A DNA stretch of 64,000 nt. It comes from Halopiger xanaduensis SH-6 (GTDB taxonomy: Archaea; Halobacteriota; Halobacteria; Halobacteriales; Natrialbaceae). Below the pieces are notes generated by a model, which was not told where the DNA came from, made no database searches, and saw only the letters and a list, made by a program, of their open reading frames with translations. Positions within the stretch are counted from its first letter, which is position 1, and the number at the start of each line of letters is the position of its first letter. Where the stretch lies: the NCBI RefSeq assembly GCF_000217715.1, contig NC_015666.1:384270-448269 (forward strand), given 5' to 3'. The translations under genes were made by a program, and so were the position numbers. This document shows, in pieces, positions 8,774-17,358 of the stretch.

Positions 8774-8820
8774 TTGACGACACGAACTCCTCGCTCCGCT
8801 CGTCAATATTGTGTCGTCAA
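8774..8820. repeat. Second inverted repeat next to tRNA-Val
   Basis: TTGACGACAC (8774-8783) and GTGTCGTCAA (8811-8820) are perfect 10-bp arms around a 27-nt spacer, ending 3 bp from the tRNA-Val 3' end. It could act as transcription terminator or recombinase-binding core. Confidence 0.7.
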
Positions 8821-8823
8821 AAA

Positions 8824-8898
8824 TGGGTTGGGGCAGATTTGAACTGCCGGCCTCCTCCATGTCAAGGAGGTGTCATAACCAGACTAGACCACCAACCC
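8824..8898 (-). tRNA. tRNA-Val (GAC)
   Basis: On the minus strand a full cloverleaf can be drawn: acceptor GGGTTGG pairing with CCAACCC, anticodon stem CCTCC/GGAGG around loop TTGACAT giving anticodon GAC, and T arm GGCAG-TTCAAAT-CTGCC. CCA is not encoded. Length 75 nt. Its 3' end is duplicated at 8690-8710. Confidence 0.95.
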
Positions 8899-9030
8899 GC
8901 CTGGTTTCGCTTGCACCGTGGCGCGTCGCCACGTCGTCTGCACTCAATCGTTGCCGGCCACCGTAATTGAAGGTTTCGAATCAGTCGCCGTACGGGAGTC
9001 GGCCCCACGCAACCCGCGCCTCCGACACGC

Positions 9031-9076
9031 TTAAGTTGATGTACTTATTTGGGCATTGTAAGACAACTACGTACAT
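9031..9076 (+). promoter_or_regulatory. trpDFEG promoter with possible operator
   Basis: CTTAAG or ACTTATTT can act as TATA element ahead of trpD. The half-sites ATGTAC (9039-9044) and GTACAT (9071-9076) are exact complements, and TTGT-AAG-ACAA (9056-9066) lies between them. A repressor binding here would block initiation; TGTAC resembles the TGTACA core recalled for the archaeal TrpY repressor. The role is inference. Confidence 0.4.
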
Positions 9077-9087
9077 TGGTGTCCACT

Positions 9088-10116
9088 ATGAAGGAGTACG
9101 TCGAACGCGTGACCGAGGGCGAGGATCTGACACAGGAAGACGCTCGAGCGGCTTCGACGGCCGTCTTCGAGGACGCGACGGAGGCCCAGATCGGCGCACT
9201 GCTGGCGGCGCTGCGCGCGAAGGGCGAGACGGAAGCCGAAATCGCGGGCTTTGCGCAGGGAATGCGCGAGGCCGCGCGGACGATTTCGCCCGACCGCGAG
9301 CCGCTGGTCGACACCTGCGGCACGGGCGGGGACGACTACGACACGATCAACGTCTCGACGACGAGCGCGATCGTCGCCGCCGGCGCGGGCGTGCCGGTCG
9401 CCAAGCACGGCAACTATTCCGTGTCGTCGTCGTCCGGCAGCGCGGACGTGCTCGAGGAGGTCGGCGTCAACGTCGGGGCCGAGCCGCCGGCCGTCGAGGA
9501 GGCCATCGAGGACGACGGGATCGGCTTCATGCTCGCGCCCGTCTTCCACCCGGCGATGAAGGCCGTCATCGGCCCGCGCAAGGAACTGGGGATGCGGACG
9601 ATCTTCAACGTCCTCGGGCCGCTGACGAACCCGGCCGGCGCGGACGCGCAGGTCGTCGGCGTCTACGACCCCGACCTCGTCCCCGTGCTCGCGGACGCGC
9701 TCTCGCGGATGGACGTCGAGCGCGCGCTGGTCGTCCACGGCGCCGGCACCGACGAGATCGCCATCCACGGCGAAACCCGCGTCGCGGAGGTCGACGGCGA
9801 GGCCGTCGAGGAATACGCGCTCGAGCCCGCGGATCTCGGCCTCTCGGAGCACGACATCGAGGATATCGCGGGCGGTTCCCCCGAGGAGAACGCCGACGAC
9901 ATGCGGGGCATCGTCGAGGGCGACGTGACCGGTGCGAAGCAGGACGTGATCCTCGCAAACGCCGGCGCGGCGATCTACGTCGCCGGGGAGGCCGACTCGC
10001 TCGAGGCGGGCGCCAACGCCGCGCTCGAGGCCATCGAGTCGGGTGACGCGGCGGCGAAACTCGAGGACCTCTGCAGCGGCGCCGAGCCCGAGCCGGAAGC
10101 GGAACCGGAGGCCTGA
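9088..10116 (+). CDS. trpD: Anthranilate phosphoribosyltransferase
   Basis: TrpD joins anthranilate to phosphoribosyl pyrophosphate, the second step of tryptophan synthesis. The 342-residue product shows the family signature: DTCGTGGDDYDTINVSTT (phosphate and PRPP binding, about residues 75-92), VAKHGNYSVSSSSGSADVLE, and LGPLTNPAGAD. ATG 9088 fits the usual N-terminus MKEYVERV; an in-frame GTG lies 7 bp upstream. The C-terminal tail PEPEAEPEA is haloarchaeal. It is the first gene of a trpD-trpF-trpE-trpG operon; 4 bp separate it from trpF. Confidence 0.96.
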   Translation: MKEYVERVTEGEDLTQEDARAASTAVFEDATEAQIGALLAALRAKGETEAEIAGFAQGMREAARTISPDREPLVDTCGTGGDDYDTINVSTTSAIVAAGAGVPVAKHGNYSVSSSSGSADVLEEVGVNVGAEPPAVEEAIEDDGIGFMLAPVFHPAMKAVIGPRKELGMRTIFNVLGPLTNPAGADAQVVGVYDPDLVPVLADALSRMDVERALVVHGAGTDEIAIHGETRVAEVDGEAVEEYALEPADLGLSEHDIEDIAGGSPEENADDMRGIVEGDVTGAKQDVILANAGAAIYVAGEADSLEAGANAALEAIESGDAAAKLEDLCSGAEPEPEAEPEA

Positions 10117-10120
10117 ATCG

Positions 10121-10795
10121 ATGCCCGCGACGCGCGTGAAGGTCTGCGGCCTCACGAACGAGGCCGACCTCGAGACGGCCGTCGACGCCGGCGCCGACGC
10201 CGTCGGCGTCATCTGCGACGTGCCGGTCGACACGCCGCGGGAGGTGTCTGTCGAGCGAGCCCGCGATCTCGTCTCGAGCGTCCCGCCGTTCGCGACGACG
10301 GTGCTCGTGACGATGGCCTCGGACCCGGACCGCGCCGTCGAACTGGTGGAGCGAGTCGGTCCCGACGCGATCCAGCTCCACGGCGACGCAGACCGGGACG
10401 TGCTCGAGCGCCTGCGGTCGGACACCGGCGTCGACGTGTTGCTCGCGATCGATTCCGACGAGGTCGCGGCCGCCGAACGCTACGACAGACTCGTCGACGG
10501 CCTGCTCGTCGATACGGTCGACGAGTCGGGCGGCGGCGGCACCGGCGAGACCCACGACTGGGACCGAACGAAAGCGGCCGCCGCCGACCTCGAGTCGCCG
10601 CTAATCCTCGCGGGCGGGCTCACGCCCGAGAACGTCGCCGAGGCGGTGCGGACGGTCGAGCCGTTCGCGGTCGACGTGGCCAGCGGGGTCGAAGCCGAGG
10701 GCGGCGTCAAGGATCCCGAAGCCGTCCGATCGTTCGTGGACCGAGCGAAGAACGCGACGCAGCCGACGGAACTCGAACCGGAACCGGAGCCGTGA
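10121..10795 (+). CDS. trpF: Phosphoribosylanthranilate isomerase
   Basis: TrpF isomerises phosphoribosyl-anthranilate in tryptophan synthesis. The 224-residue TIM-barrel protein has the catalytic Cys in VKVCGLTNEADL (residue 8), the IQLHGD segment, the catalytic Asp region LLVDTVDESGGGGTG, and phosphate-binding ILAGGLTPENV and DVASGVEAEGGVKD. Usual length with an acidic C-terminal tail. It follows trpD by 4 bp and precedes trpE by 3 bp, so the genes are surely cotranscribed. Confidence 0.95.
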   Translation: MPATRVKVCGLTNEADLETAVDAGADAVGVICDVPVDTPREVSVERARDLVSSVPPFATTVLVTMASDPDRAVELVERVGPDAIQLHGDADRDVLERLRSDTGVDVLLAIDSDEVAAAERYDRLVDGLLVDTVDESGGGGTGETHDWDRTKAAAADLESPLILAGGLTPENVAEAVRTVEPFAVDVASGVEAEGGVKDPEAVRSFVDRAKNATQPTELEPEPEP

Positions 10796-10798
10796 CGC

Positions 10799-12469
10799 AT
10801 GAGTGACTCAGCCTCCACCCCCGACCCCGACCGATCAGACGTACCGACCTTCGACCTCGAGCGGGAGGCCTTCCGCGAGCACGCCGACGGCGACGCGCCG
10901 ACCGTCGTGCGAACGGTCGCAACCCTCGAGGTCGAGACGACGCCGCTCGCCGCCTACGCCGCGCTGACCGGCCGCTCGGCGGGCAGCGATCGCGACCGAT
11001 CGTCCTACGCCTTCCTGCTCGAGAGCGCCGAGAAGACGGCCTCGAGCGACCCCGACGGCGCCTTCCGGCCGAGTTCGGCGGAGGCCGACCGTCACGCGCG
11101 ATTCTCCTACGTCGGCTACGACCCCGAGGCCGTCGTGACGGTCGAGTCCGGCGAGGCGAGCGTTGAAACGCTGGCCGAGGACGCTTCCCTCACCGGTGTC
11201 GACACCGCTCCCGACGGCGACACCGTCGACGCGCTCCGGGCCGCCATGCCGGACGTCGAACTGGCGAACTTCCCCGAGCACGACCGCCAGCACCTGGAGG
11301 GCGGGCTCGTCGGTTTCCTCGCCTACGACGCGGTCTACGACCTCTGGATCGAGGAGGTCGGCCTCGAGCGGCCCGAGTCGCGGTTCCCGGACGCCCAGTT
11401 CGTGCTGACGACGAAGACGATCGCGTTCGACGAGCGCGACGGGACGGTTTCGCTGGTCTTTACGCCGATCCTCGAGAGCGACGACGACCCGGACGCGGTC
11501 TACGACGCGCTCCGGGAGGAAGCCGCCGCGGTCGCTGAAACGCTGCGCGACGCCGAGCAACCCGAAACCGGCGGCTTCGTCAAAGACGGCGAGACCGCGG
11601 GCCCCAAGGCCGACTACGAAGAGAGCGTCCGAAAGGCGAAGGAGCACGTCCTCGACGGCGACATCTACCAAGGCGTCATCTCCCGGAAACGCGAACTCTG
11701 CGGCGACGTCGACCCCCTCGGCTTCTACGAGGCAATGCGCGACGTGAATCCGTCGCCGTACATGTACCTGCTCGAGCACGACGACCTGACCGTCGTCGGC
11801 GCGAGTCCGGAGACGCTGATCTCCGTGCGCGGGCGCGAGGTCATGTCGAATCCGATCGCCGGCACCTGCGACCGCGGCTCGAGCCCCGTCGAGGATCGAC
11901 GCCTCGCGGGCGAGATGCTGGCCGACGAGAAGGAGCGAGCCGAGCACACGATGCTGGTCGACCTGGCGCGCAACGACGTGCGCCGCGTGTCGGAGGCGGG
12001 TTCGGTCCGGGTCGACGAGTTCATGAACGTCCTCAAGTACAGCCACGTCCAGCACATCGAGTCGACGGTGACGGGCCGGCTAGCCGCCGACGCCGATGCG
12101 TTCGACGCGACCCGCGCGTCGTTCCCCGCCGGAACTCTCTCGGGCGCCCCCAAAATCCGCGCGATGGAGATCATCGACGACCTCGAGGCCCAGCCGCGCG
12201 GCCTCTACGGCGGCGGCGTCGGCTACTACTCGTGGACGGGCGACGCGGATTTCGCGATCGTGATCCGGACGGCAACGGTTGAAGACGACGGTGAGCGGGA
12301 TCGGATCACCGTCCAGGCCGGCGCCGGCCTCGTCGCCGACAGCGATCCCAAATCCGAGTACGAGGAGACGGAGAAGAAGATGGGCGGCGTGCTCGCTGCC
12401 CTCGAGGAGATCGAGTTGCCGGCCGACGCGGCCGATAGTCGCGAGACGACGCCGGGGGTGAGCCAATGA
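10799..12469 (+). CDS. trpE: Anthranilate synthase component I
   Basis: TrpE turns chorismate plus ammonia (supplied by TrpG) into anthranilate. The 556-residue protein shows the chorismate-binding core in its second half: NPSPYMYLLEHDDLTVVGASPE, NPIAGTCDRG, DEKERAEHTMLVDLARND, FMNVLKYSHVQHIES and SFPAGTLSGAPK. The N-terminal region carries the family's regulatory tryptophan site region. Its stop overlaps the start of trpG by 4 bp, implying translational coupling of the two subunits. Confidence 0.96.
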   Translation: MSDSASTPDPDRSDVPTFDLEREAFREHADGDAPTVVRTVATLEVETTPLAAYAALTGRSAGSDRDRSSYAFLLESAEKTASSDPDGAFRPSSAEADRHARFSYVGYDPEAVVTVESGEASVETLAEDASLTGVDTAPDGDTVDALRAAMPDVELANFPEHDRQHLEGGLVGFLAYDAVYDLWIEEVGLERPESRFPDAQFVLTTKTIAFDERDGTVSLVFTPILESDDDPDAVYDALREEAAAVAETLRDAEQPETGGFVKDGETAGPKADYEESVRKAKEHVLDGDIYQGVISRKRELCGDVDPLGFYEAMRDVNPSPYMYLLEHDDLTVVGASPETLISVRGREVMSNPIAGTCDRGSSPVEDRRLAGEMLADEKERAEHTMLVDLARNDVRRVSEAGSVRVDEFMNVLKYSHVQHIESTVTGRLAADADAFDATRASFPAGTLSGAPKIRAMEIIDDLEAQPRGLYGGGVGYYSWTGDADFAIVIRTATVEDDGERDRITVQAGAGLVADSDPKSEYEETEKKMGGVLAALEEIELPADAADSRETTPGVSQ

Positions 12470-13107
12470 GTGCGACCGCGACCGACGAGGGAACCGACGG
12501 AGACGCGGACGCGGACGCGGAGACGACCCGCGTCCTGTTCGTCGACAACTACGATTCGTTCACGTACAACCTCGTCGAGTACGTCAGCCAACTTCCCGAC
12601 ACCGAGACCGCAGTGCTGAAAAACACCGCCTCGCTCGAGGATATCCGCTCCGTCGAGCCGGACGCGATTATCATCAGTCCCGGCCCCGGCCACCCGAAGA
12701 ACGACCGCGACGTCGGCGTCACGATGGACGTACTGCGGGAGGTCAGCCCCGAGGTGCCGACCCTGGGCGTCTGCCTCGGCCTCGAGGCCGCCGTCTACGA
12801 GTACGGCGGCACGATCGGCCGCGCTCCCGAGCCGATCCACGGGAAGGCCTCATCTGTCGACCACGACGGTTCGGGCGTCTTCGACGGCCTCGAACAAGGG
12901 TTCCGGGCCGGGCGCTACCACTCGCTGATCGCGACTGAGGTGCCCGACTGCTTCGAAGTGACGGCGACGGCGGACCACGCTGATGAGACGCTCGTGATGG
13001 GCGTGCGCCACCGCGAGTATCCGATCGAAGCCGTGCAGTTCCACCCGGAGAGCGTTCTGACGGCGGTCGGCCACGATGTGATCGAGAACTTCCTTGCGGA
13101 GTGCTGA
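12466..13107 (+). CDS. trpG: Anthranilate synthase glutamine amidotransferase subunit
   Basis: TrpG hydrolyses glutamine and passes ammonia to TrpE. The 213-residue class-I amidotransferase contains FVDNYDSFTYNLVEYV, the oxyanion motif SPGPGHPKN, the nucleophile Cys in LGVCLGLEAA, and the His-Glu pair in VQFHPESVLT. An acidic 20-residue extension precedes the domain. The residues after the nucleophile are LE where most families show HQ. Translation is coupled to trpE through a 4-bp overlap; it closes the operon. Confidence 0.94.
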   Translation: MSATATDEGTDGDADADAETTRVLFVDNYDSFTYNLVEYVSQLPDTETAVLKNTASLEDIRSVEPDAIIISPGPGHPKNDRDVGVTMDVLREVSPEVPTLGVCLGLEAAVYEYGGTIGRAPEPIHGKASSVDHDGSGVFDGLEQGFRAGRYHSLIATEVPDCFEVTATADHADETLVMGVRHREYPIEAVQFHPESVLTAVGHDVIENFLAEC

Positions 13108-13233
13108 GTGCTACTCACTACTCGCTACTCGAACTGATTTCGACTCCGTGCTCGAGACCACGAGACGTCAGTAGAATTGAGAGCGATCGAACGAACTCGA
13201 GACGACTGTTCTTGACGAAAGTGAGATCCCAGT

Positions 13234-13416
13234 TTAGACGCCGGGGATGACGCCGAGCGAACCGGTTGCGTACAGCGCCGCGAGGACGACGGCGGCGACG
13301 ATACCGACGCGGACGGCGAGTTTGATTGCGATGCGGATTGCGATGACGGCGACCGCAAAGGCGGCGAGCGCTGCGAGGGCGAGGAGGACGGTCGACCCAG
13401 TGAATGGTTCGGGCAT
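13234..13416 (-). CDS. Small two-helix membrane protein
   Basis: This 60-residue protein begins MPEPFTGSTVLLALAALAAF and is almost entirely hydrophobic apart from a central IRIAIKLAVR stretch, so it probably spans the membrane twice. It has its own ATG and stop, and codon bias favours this frame. Function unknown. It is convergent with trpG. Confidence 0.6.
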   Translation of the reverse strand: MPEPFTGSTVLLALAALAAFAVAVIAIRIAIKLAVRVGIVAAVVLAALYATGSLGVIPGV

Positions 13417-13842
13417 ACGCGAGACCCCGTGCTGCAGGGACGTAATCTTTCTGGATAGCGTGACAGACAGGTGTTCGTGAACGAACGGTTCCGCGGACGG
13501 ATCCGGCGGCGACTGAAAGAGGAAATCGCCCGATAGGAGCGGGTAATTACGTCGATCCGATCCACTTTCAGGTCGGTCTGAAAATCGTTAAGACGGAGGC
13601 TCCCGTAGCCGTTGATAGGCGCACTCGCGGCCGTTTCAACGGTCGTGTCGGAACGAAATCAGACAGTACAGAGACATCTATACAACTATAATTGCACTAC
13701 TACAAGAAAAGTAGCGCAACAACACTACCATTTATGAGGGAGGCATGAATACTGAACCTTCGTCACGAATGATGAGAGCCAGGACTCGGATTCACGCCAG
13801 AATCGACGCGCGGCGGCGGCACAGCGACGAGGTGGTGCGCGC
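13417..13842. other. Intergenic region upstream of ribonucleotide reductase
   Basis: No gene is visible here. The 13660-13740 part is AT-rich relative to its surroundings and holds an inverted repeat CTACT (13697-13701)/AGTAG (13710-13714) and a TATA-like CCATTTATGAG (13728-13738), suggesting a regulated promoter with a leader of about 90 nt. I see no cobalamin-riboswitch B12 box. Confidence 0.5.
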
Positions 13843-16800
13843 ATGAGCGAGCACGAACTCACCGCGGAAGAACTGACCCTGCCGATCAAGCGAACCGAGG
13901 GCGACACGCTCGAGGATCGCTTGACCGACAACGCCTACCACAACATTCTCCCCGCCCGCTACCTCCGCAAGGACGCGGACGGCGAGCTGATCGAGGAGCA
14001 GGAGGACCTCTTCGAGCGCGTCGGCAAGAACATCGCGCTCGCGGAGGCCGTCTTCGAGGCGCGCAAGCGCGACGCCGAGATCACGGTCACGCCCGACCAG
14101 CTCAAGCCCGACCACCCGCGGCGCGACGAACTCGCCGAGGAGGTCTTCGGTGCGGGTACGACCGCGGAAGACGAGGACGAAACCACGCTGTCTATCTACA
14201 ACATCAACAAGTTCGCCTACGACACCGTCGTCCCCGAACTCCCCGACGAGATCCGCGATCACGTCGAGGACGTCGCAGACGAGTTCCAGGGCATGATGGA
14301 GAACCTCGACTTCATGCCGAACTCGCCGACCCTGATGAACGCCGGCGACGAGCTTCAGCAGCTCTCGGCGTGTTTCGTCGACTCCCCCGAGGACGACATC
14401 GACGATATCCACCAGACCGCCAAGGAGGCCGCGCAGGTCTTCCAGAGCGGCGGCGGCATGGGCTACGCCTTCTGGCGGCTGCGCCCCTACGGCGACGCGG
14501 TCGGCTCGACCGGCGGCATCGCTAGCGGCCCGATCACGTTCATGCGCACGTACGACCAGATGTGCGAGACGATCGCCCAGGGCGGCGCCCGACGGGGCGC
14601 CCAGATGGGCGTCATGCGCGTCTCCCACCCGGACGTCATCCAGTTCATTCACGCCAAGAACAAGGACGTCTCGCTGGCCGAGACGCTGCGCCTGAACGAC
14701 CCCGACGACTTCACGCACAACTCCTTCCAGGAAGCCCTCGAGGAAGCGCGCGAACTCATCGACGACGAGGGCCGCGTGCCGAAGCACCTCCGCAACGCCG
14801 TCGAGGGCCACCTCTCTAACTTCAACATCTCCGTCGGCATCACCGACGACTTCATGGAGGCCCTGCAGAACGACGAGGAGTTCACGTTCACCAACCCGCG
14901 AACGGGCGAACCCCACATCGCCACCGAGGAGACGAAGGAACTCTACGACATGTTCGGTCTCGGCGAGCACGTCGAGGTCGGCGAGGAACTGTCGATCCCG
15001 GCCGAGGAACTCTGGGACGACATCGTCGAGGGCGCCCACGAGAACGGCGAACCCGGCGTTATCTACCTCGAGCGCGTCAACAAACAGCACTCCTTCGACA
15101 TCGAGAAACACCCCGACCACCGCATCCTCGCGACCAACCCCTGCGGCGAGCAACCCCTCGAGGAGTACGAGGCCTGTAACCTCGGCCACATCAACCTCTC
15201 GACGCTCGCGGATCTCGAGGCGCCGGACTGGCGCGTCTGGTACGACGAGCACGGCGACGAGTACGACTCGATCGAGGCCGCCGTCGACGCCTTCCTCGAG
15301 GAGGCCGTCGACTTCGAGGAGTTCGACCGCCGCATCGAGATGGGCACGCGGTTCCTCGAGAACGTCGTCACGATGAGCGACTTCCCGGTCGAGAAGATCG
15401 AGCAGAAGGTCCGGGAGATGCGCAAGATCGGCCTCGGGATCATGGGACTAGCGCAGCTGTACATCCAGCTGGGCATGGAGTACGGCAGCGAGGCCTCCAA
15501 CGAGGTCGCGCGCCAGCTGATGACCCACATCAACCACAGCGCGAAGTGGACGTCCCACGAACTCGCCGAGGAGCGCGGCAGCTTCGACGAGTGGGACAAG
15601 TCCAAGTACGCGAACCCGACCGAGTACCGCGAGTGGTTCGAGAAACAGACCGGACTGGACGCCGACGACTGGGAAGACGGCTTCCCGATCCGCAACCACA
15701 ACGTGACGACCATCGCCCCGACGGGCACCACGAGTATGGTCGGCAACACCACCGGCGGCTGCGAGCCGATCTACAACGTCGCCTACTACAAGAACGTCTC
15801 CGACGACGTGCAGGGCGACGAGATGCTCGTCGAGTTCGACGACTACTTCCTGCGCGTGCTGGAGGACAACGACATCGACGTCGAGGCCGTCAAGGAGGAG
15901 GCCCAAGAGCAGATGGCCACCAACCAGTTCAACGGCGTCGAGGGCCTCTCGACGGTGCCCGACGCCATCGGCGAACTGTTCGTCACCACCGGCGACCTCT
16001 CGGCGAAGGACCACGCCGGCGTGCAGGTCGCCTGCCAGCAGGGCGTCGACTCCGCCATCTCGAAGACCGTCAACGCGCCCAACGACTCCACCCTCGAGGA
16101 CGCCAAGGACGTCTTCGAGTACATCTACGAGCACGGCGGCAAGGGCGTCACCTACTACCGCGACGGCACCCGCAGCAAGCAGGTGCTGACGACCCGCGCG
16201 AAGAACACCGACTTCGCCGACGAGACCGAAGCCGCGGAGGCGCTGGTCGAACAGATCGAGGAGGTCTTCGGCGGCTTAGAGCAGTTCCTCGAGAACGAAG
16301 ACGTCCAGGACGTCCTCGCGGAGGACGTCGGTTCGCTGGCCGACGACGCCGAAGAACCGATTCGAGTCGACTTCACCGAAAAGCGCGAGCGCCCAGACGC
16401 TCTTCAGGGCGTCAGCCAGCGCATCGACACCGGCTACGGCAAGGTCTACGTGACGATCAACGAGGACCCCGAGACCGGCCAGCCGTTCGAGCTGTTCGCC
16501 AACATCGGCCACTCCGGCGGCTTCACGAACTCCTTCACCGAGGCGCTGGCGAAGGTCATCTCGACCTCGCTGCGCTCGGGCGTCGACCCCGAGGAGATCG
16601 TCGACGAACTCTGCGGGACTCGCAGTCCGAAGGTCGCCTGGGACAAGGGCGAACAAATCCAGTCCATCCCGGACGCCATCGGCACCGCGATGCGCCGCTA
16701 CCTTGAAGACGAGATCGACAAGCCGTACCCGACGCAGGCGACGCTCGAGGAGTCGACCGATGCGGACGCAGAGACGGAAGCGACCTACGACGGGCCCAAG

Positions 16801-16968
16801 ACCGACGGCGGCGCGGCCGCCAAGAGCGGGTCCGGCGCCGACGACGATGCGACCCAGGACCTCATCGACGCCGGTGAGTCCCCCGAGTGCCCCGACTGCG
16901 GTTCGCTGTCGCTGTACTACTCCGAAGGCTGCAAGACCTGCGAGTCCTGCGGCTGGAGCGAGTGTTAA
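13843..16968 (+). CDS. nrdJ: Class II (B12-dependent) ribonucleoside reductase
   Basis: This 1041-residue enzyme makes deoxyribonucleotides with adenosylcobalamin. It shows the class II core: MPNSPTLMNAGDELQQLSACFV (first redox Cys), FQSGGGMGYAF, the active-site finger NPCGEQPLEEYEACNLGHINLS with radical Cys and Glu, and TIAPTGTTSMVGNTTGGCEP. The last 30 residues form a zinc-ribbon-like tail, CPDCGSLSLYYSEGCKTCESCGW, which in the family holds the redox Cys pair. A 70-residue acidic linker precedes it. ATG 13843 was preferred; the leader region lacks a better start. It works without oxygen requirement. Confidence 0.95.
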   Translation: MSEHELTAEELTLPIKRTEGDTLEDRLTDNAYHNILPARYLRKDADGELIEEQEDLFERVGKNIALAEAVFEARKRDAEITVTPDQLKPDHPRRDELAEEVFGAGTTAEDEDETTLSIYNINKFAYDTVVPELPDEIRDHVEDVADEFQGMMENLDFMPNSPTLMNAGDELQQLSACFVDSPEDDIDDIHQTAKEAAQVFQSGGGMGYAFWRLRPYGDAVGSTGGIASGPITFMRTYDQMCETIAQGGARRGAQMGVMRVSHPDVIQFIHAKNKDVSLAETLRLNDPDDFTHNSFQEALEEARELIDDEGRVPKHLRNAVEGHLSNFNISVGITDDFMEALQNDEEFTFTNPRTGEPHIATEETKELYDMFGLGEHVEVGEELSIPAEELWDDIVEGAHENGEPGVIYLERVNKQHSFDIEKHPDHRILATNPCGEQPLEEYEACNLGHINLSTLADLEAPDWRVWYDEHGDEYDSIEAAVDAFLEEAVDFEEFDRRIEMGTRFLENVVTMSDFPVEKIEQKVREMRKIGLGIMGLAQLYIQLGMEYGSEASNEVARQLMTHINHSAKWTSHELAEERGSFDEWDKSKYANPTEYREWFEKQTGLDADDWEDGFPIRNHNVTTIAPTGTTSMVGNTTGGCEPIYNVAYYKNVSDDVQGDEMLVEFDDYFLRVLEDNDIDVEAVKEEAQEQMATNQFNGVEGLSTVPDAIGELFVTTGDLSAKDHAGVQVACQQGVDSAISKTVNAPNDSTLEDAKDVFEYIYEHGGKGVTYYRDGTRSKQVLTTRAKNTDFADETEAAEALVEQIEEVFGGLEQFLENEDVQDVLAEDVGSLADDAEEPIRVDFTEKRERPDALQGVSQRIDTGYGKVYVTINEDPETGQPFELFANIGHSGGFTNSFTEALAKVISTSLRSGVDPEEIVDELCGTRSPKVAWDKGEQIQSIPDAIGTAMRRYLEDEIDKPYPTQATLEESTDADAETEATYDGPKTDGGAAAKSGSGADDDATQDLIDAGESPECPDCGSLSLYYSEGCKTCESCGWSEC

Positions 16969-17087
16969 GGTAACTGACGCACGGTATCGTCGATAGCGGT
17001 CCGATTTTCTTCTATCTCCGCTTGCTCTTGCTGTCTCACTTTTCGCGGACACGAAGCACTTACCTGCTGGCTATCCAACGCGAGCGT

Positions 17088-17234
17088 ATGACAGACGGCA
17101 GCGCGGAGACCAGCAGTGATGAGGTCGGTGGCAGGCCGTGTCCACACTGCGAGCAGCCGATGTACAAGCGCCACTGCAAGTACGTCTGCCCGCAACACGG
17201 CGTTATCTACGACTGTGCGGACACGTTCTGGTAG
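17088..17234 (+). CDS. Zinc-finger microprotein (48 residues)
   Basis: After an acidic start (MTDGSAETSSDEVGG) come CPHC and, 12 residues on, C-KYV-CPQH, four Cys/His clusters that can hold one zinc ion, and the ending DCADTFW. It resembles the haloarchaeal HVO_2523-type zinc-finger family (from memory). Such microproteins are common in haloarchaea and mostly uncharacterised. ATG 17088 removes an unlikely basic extension. It lies 124 bp before the KaiC-like gene. Confidence 0.8.
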   Translation: MTDGSAETSSDEVGGRPCPHCEQPMYKRHCKYVCPQHGVIYDCADTFW

Positions 17235-17327
17235 CCGATACTGCGCGAGTCGCCATGCCGGGAGACGGAAAGATCGAGTGAGTCAACGGCCAGAGCGCTT
17301 AATACGGGCCGGGAGTCTGCCAGAACC

Positions 17328-17335
17328 TATTTATC
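17328..17335 (+). promoter_or_regulatory. TATA box for KaiC-like gene
   Basis: CCTATTTATCC lies 25-30 nt before ATG 17359, the spacing of a leaderless transcript. Confidence 0.5.
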
Positions 17336-17358
17336 CGACACGAACCCTGTGTTCCACG

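Noticed and set aside
8611-8970. Protein-like frame across tRNA-Val (RFEPRRDVLASL, GADLNCRPPPCQGG)
   Set aside because: It reads through a real tRNA and its att-like copy; such sequences are often mis-annotated as proteins.
13417-13842. Cobalamin riboswitch before nrdJ
   Set aside because: No B12-box-like conserved sequence was present; haloarchaea are not known for this switch.
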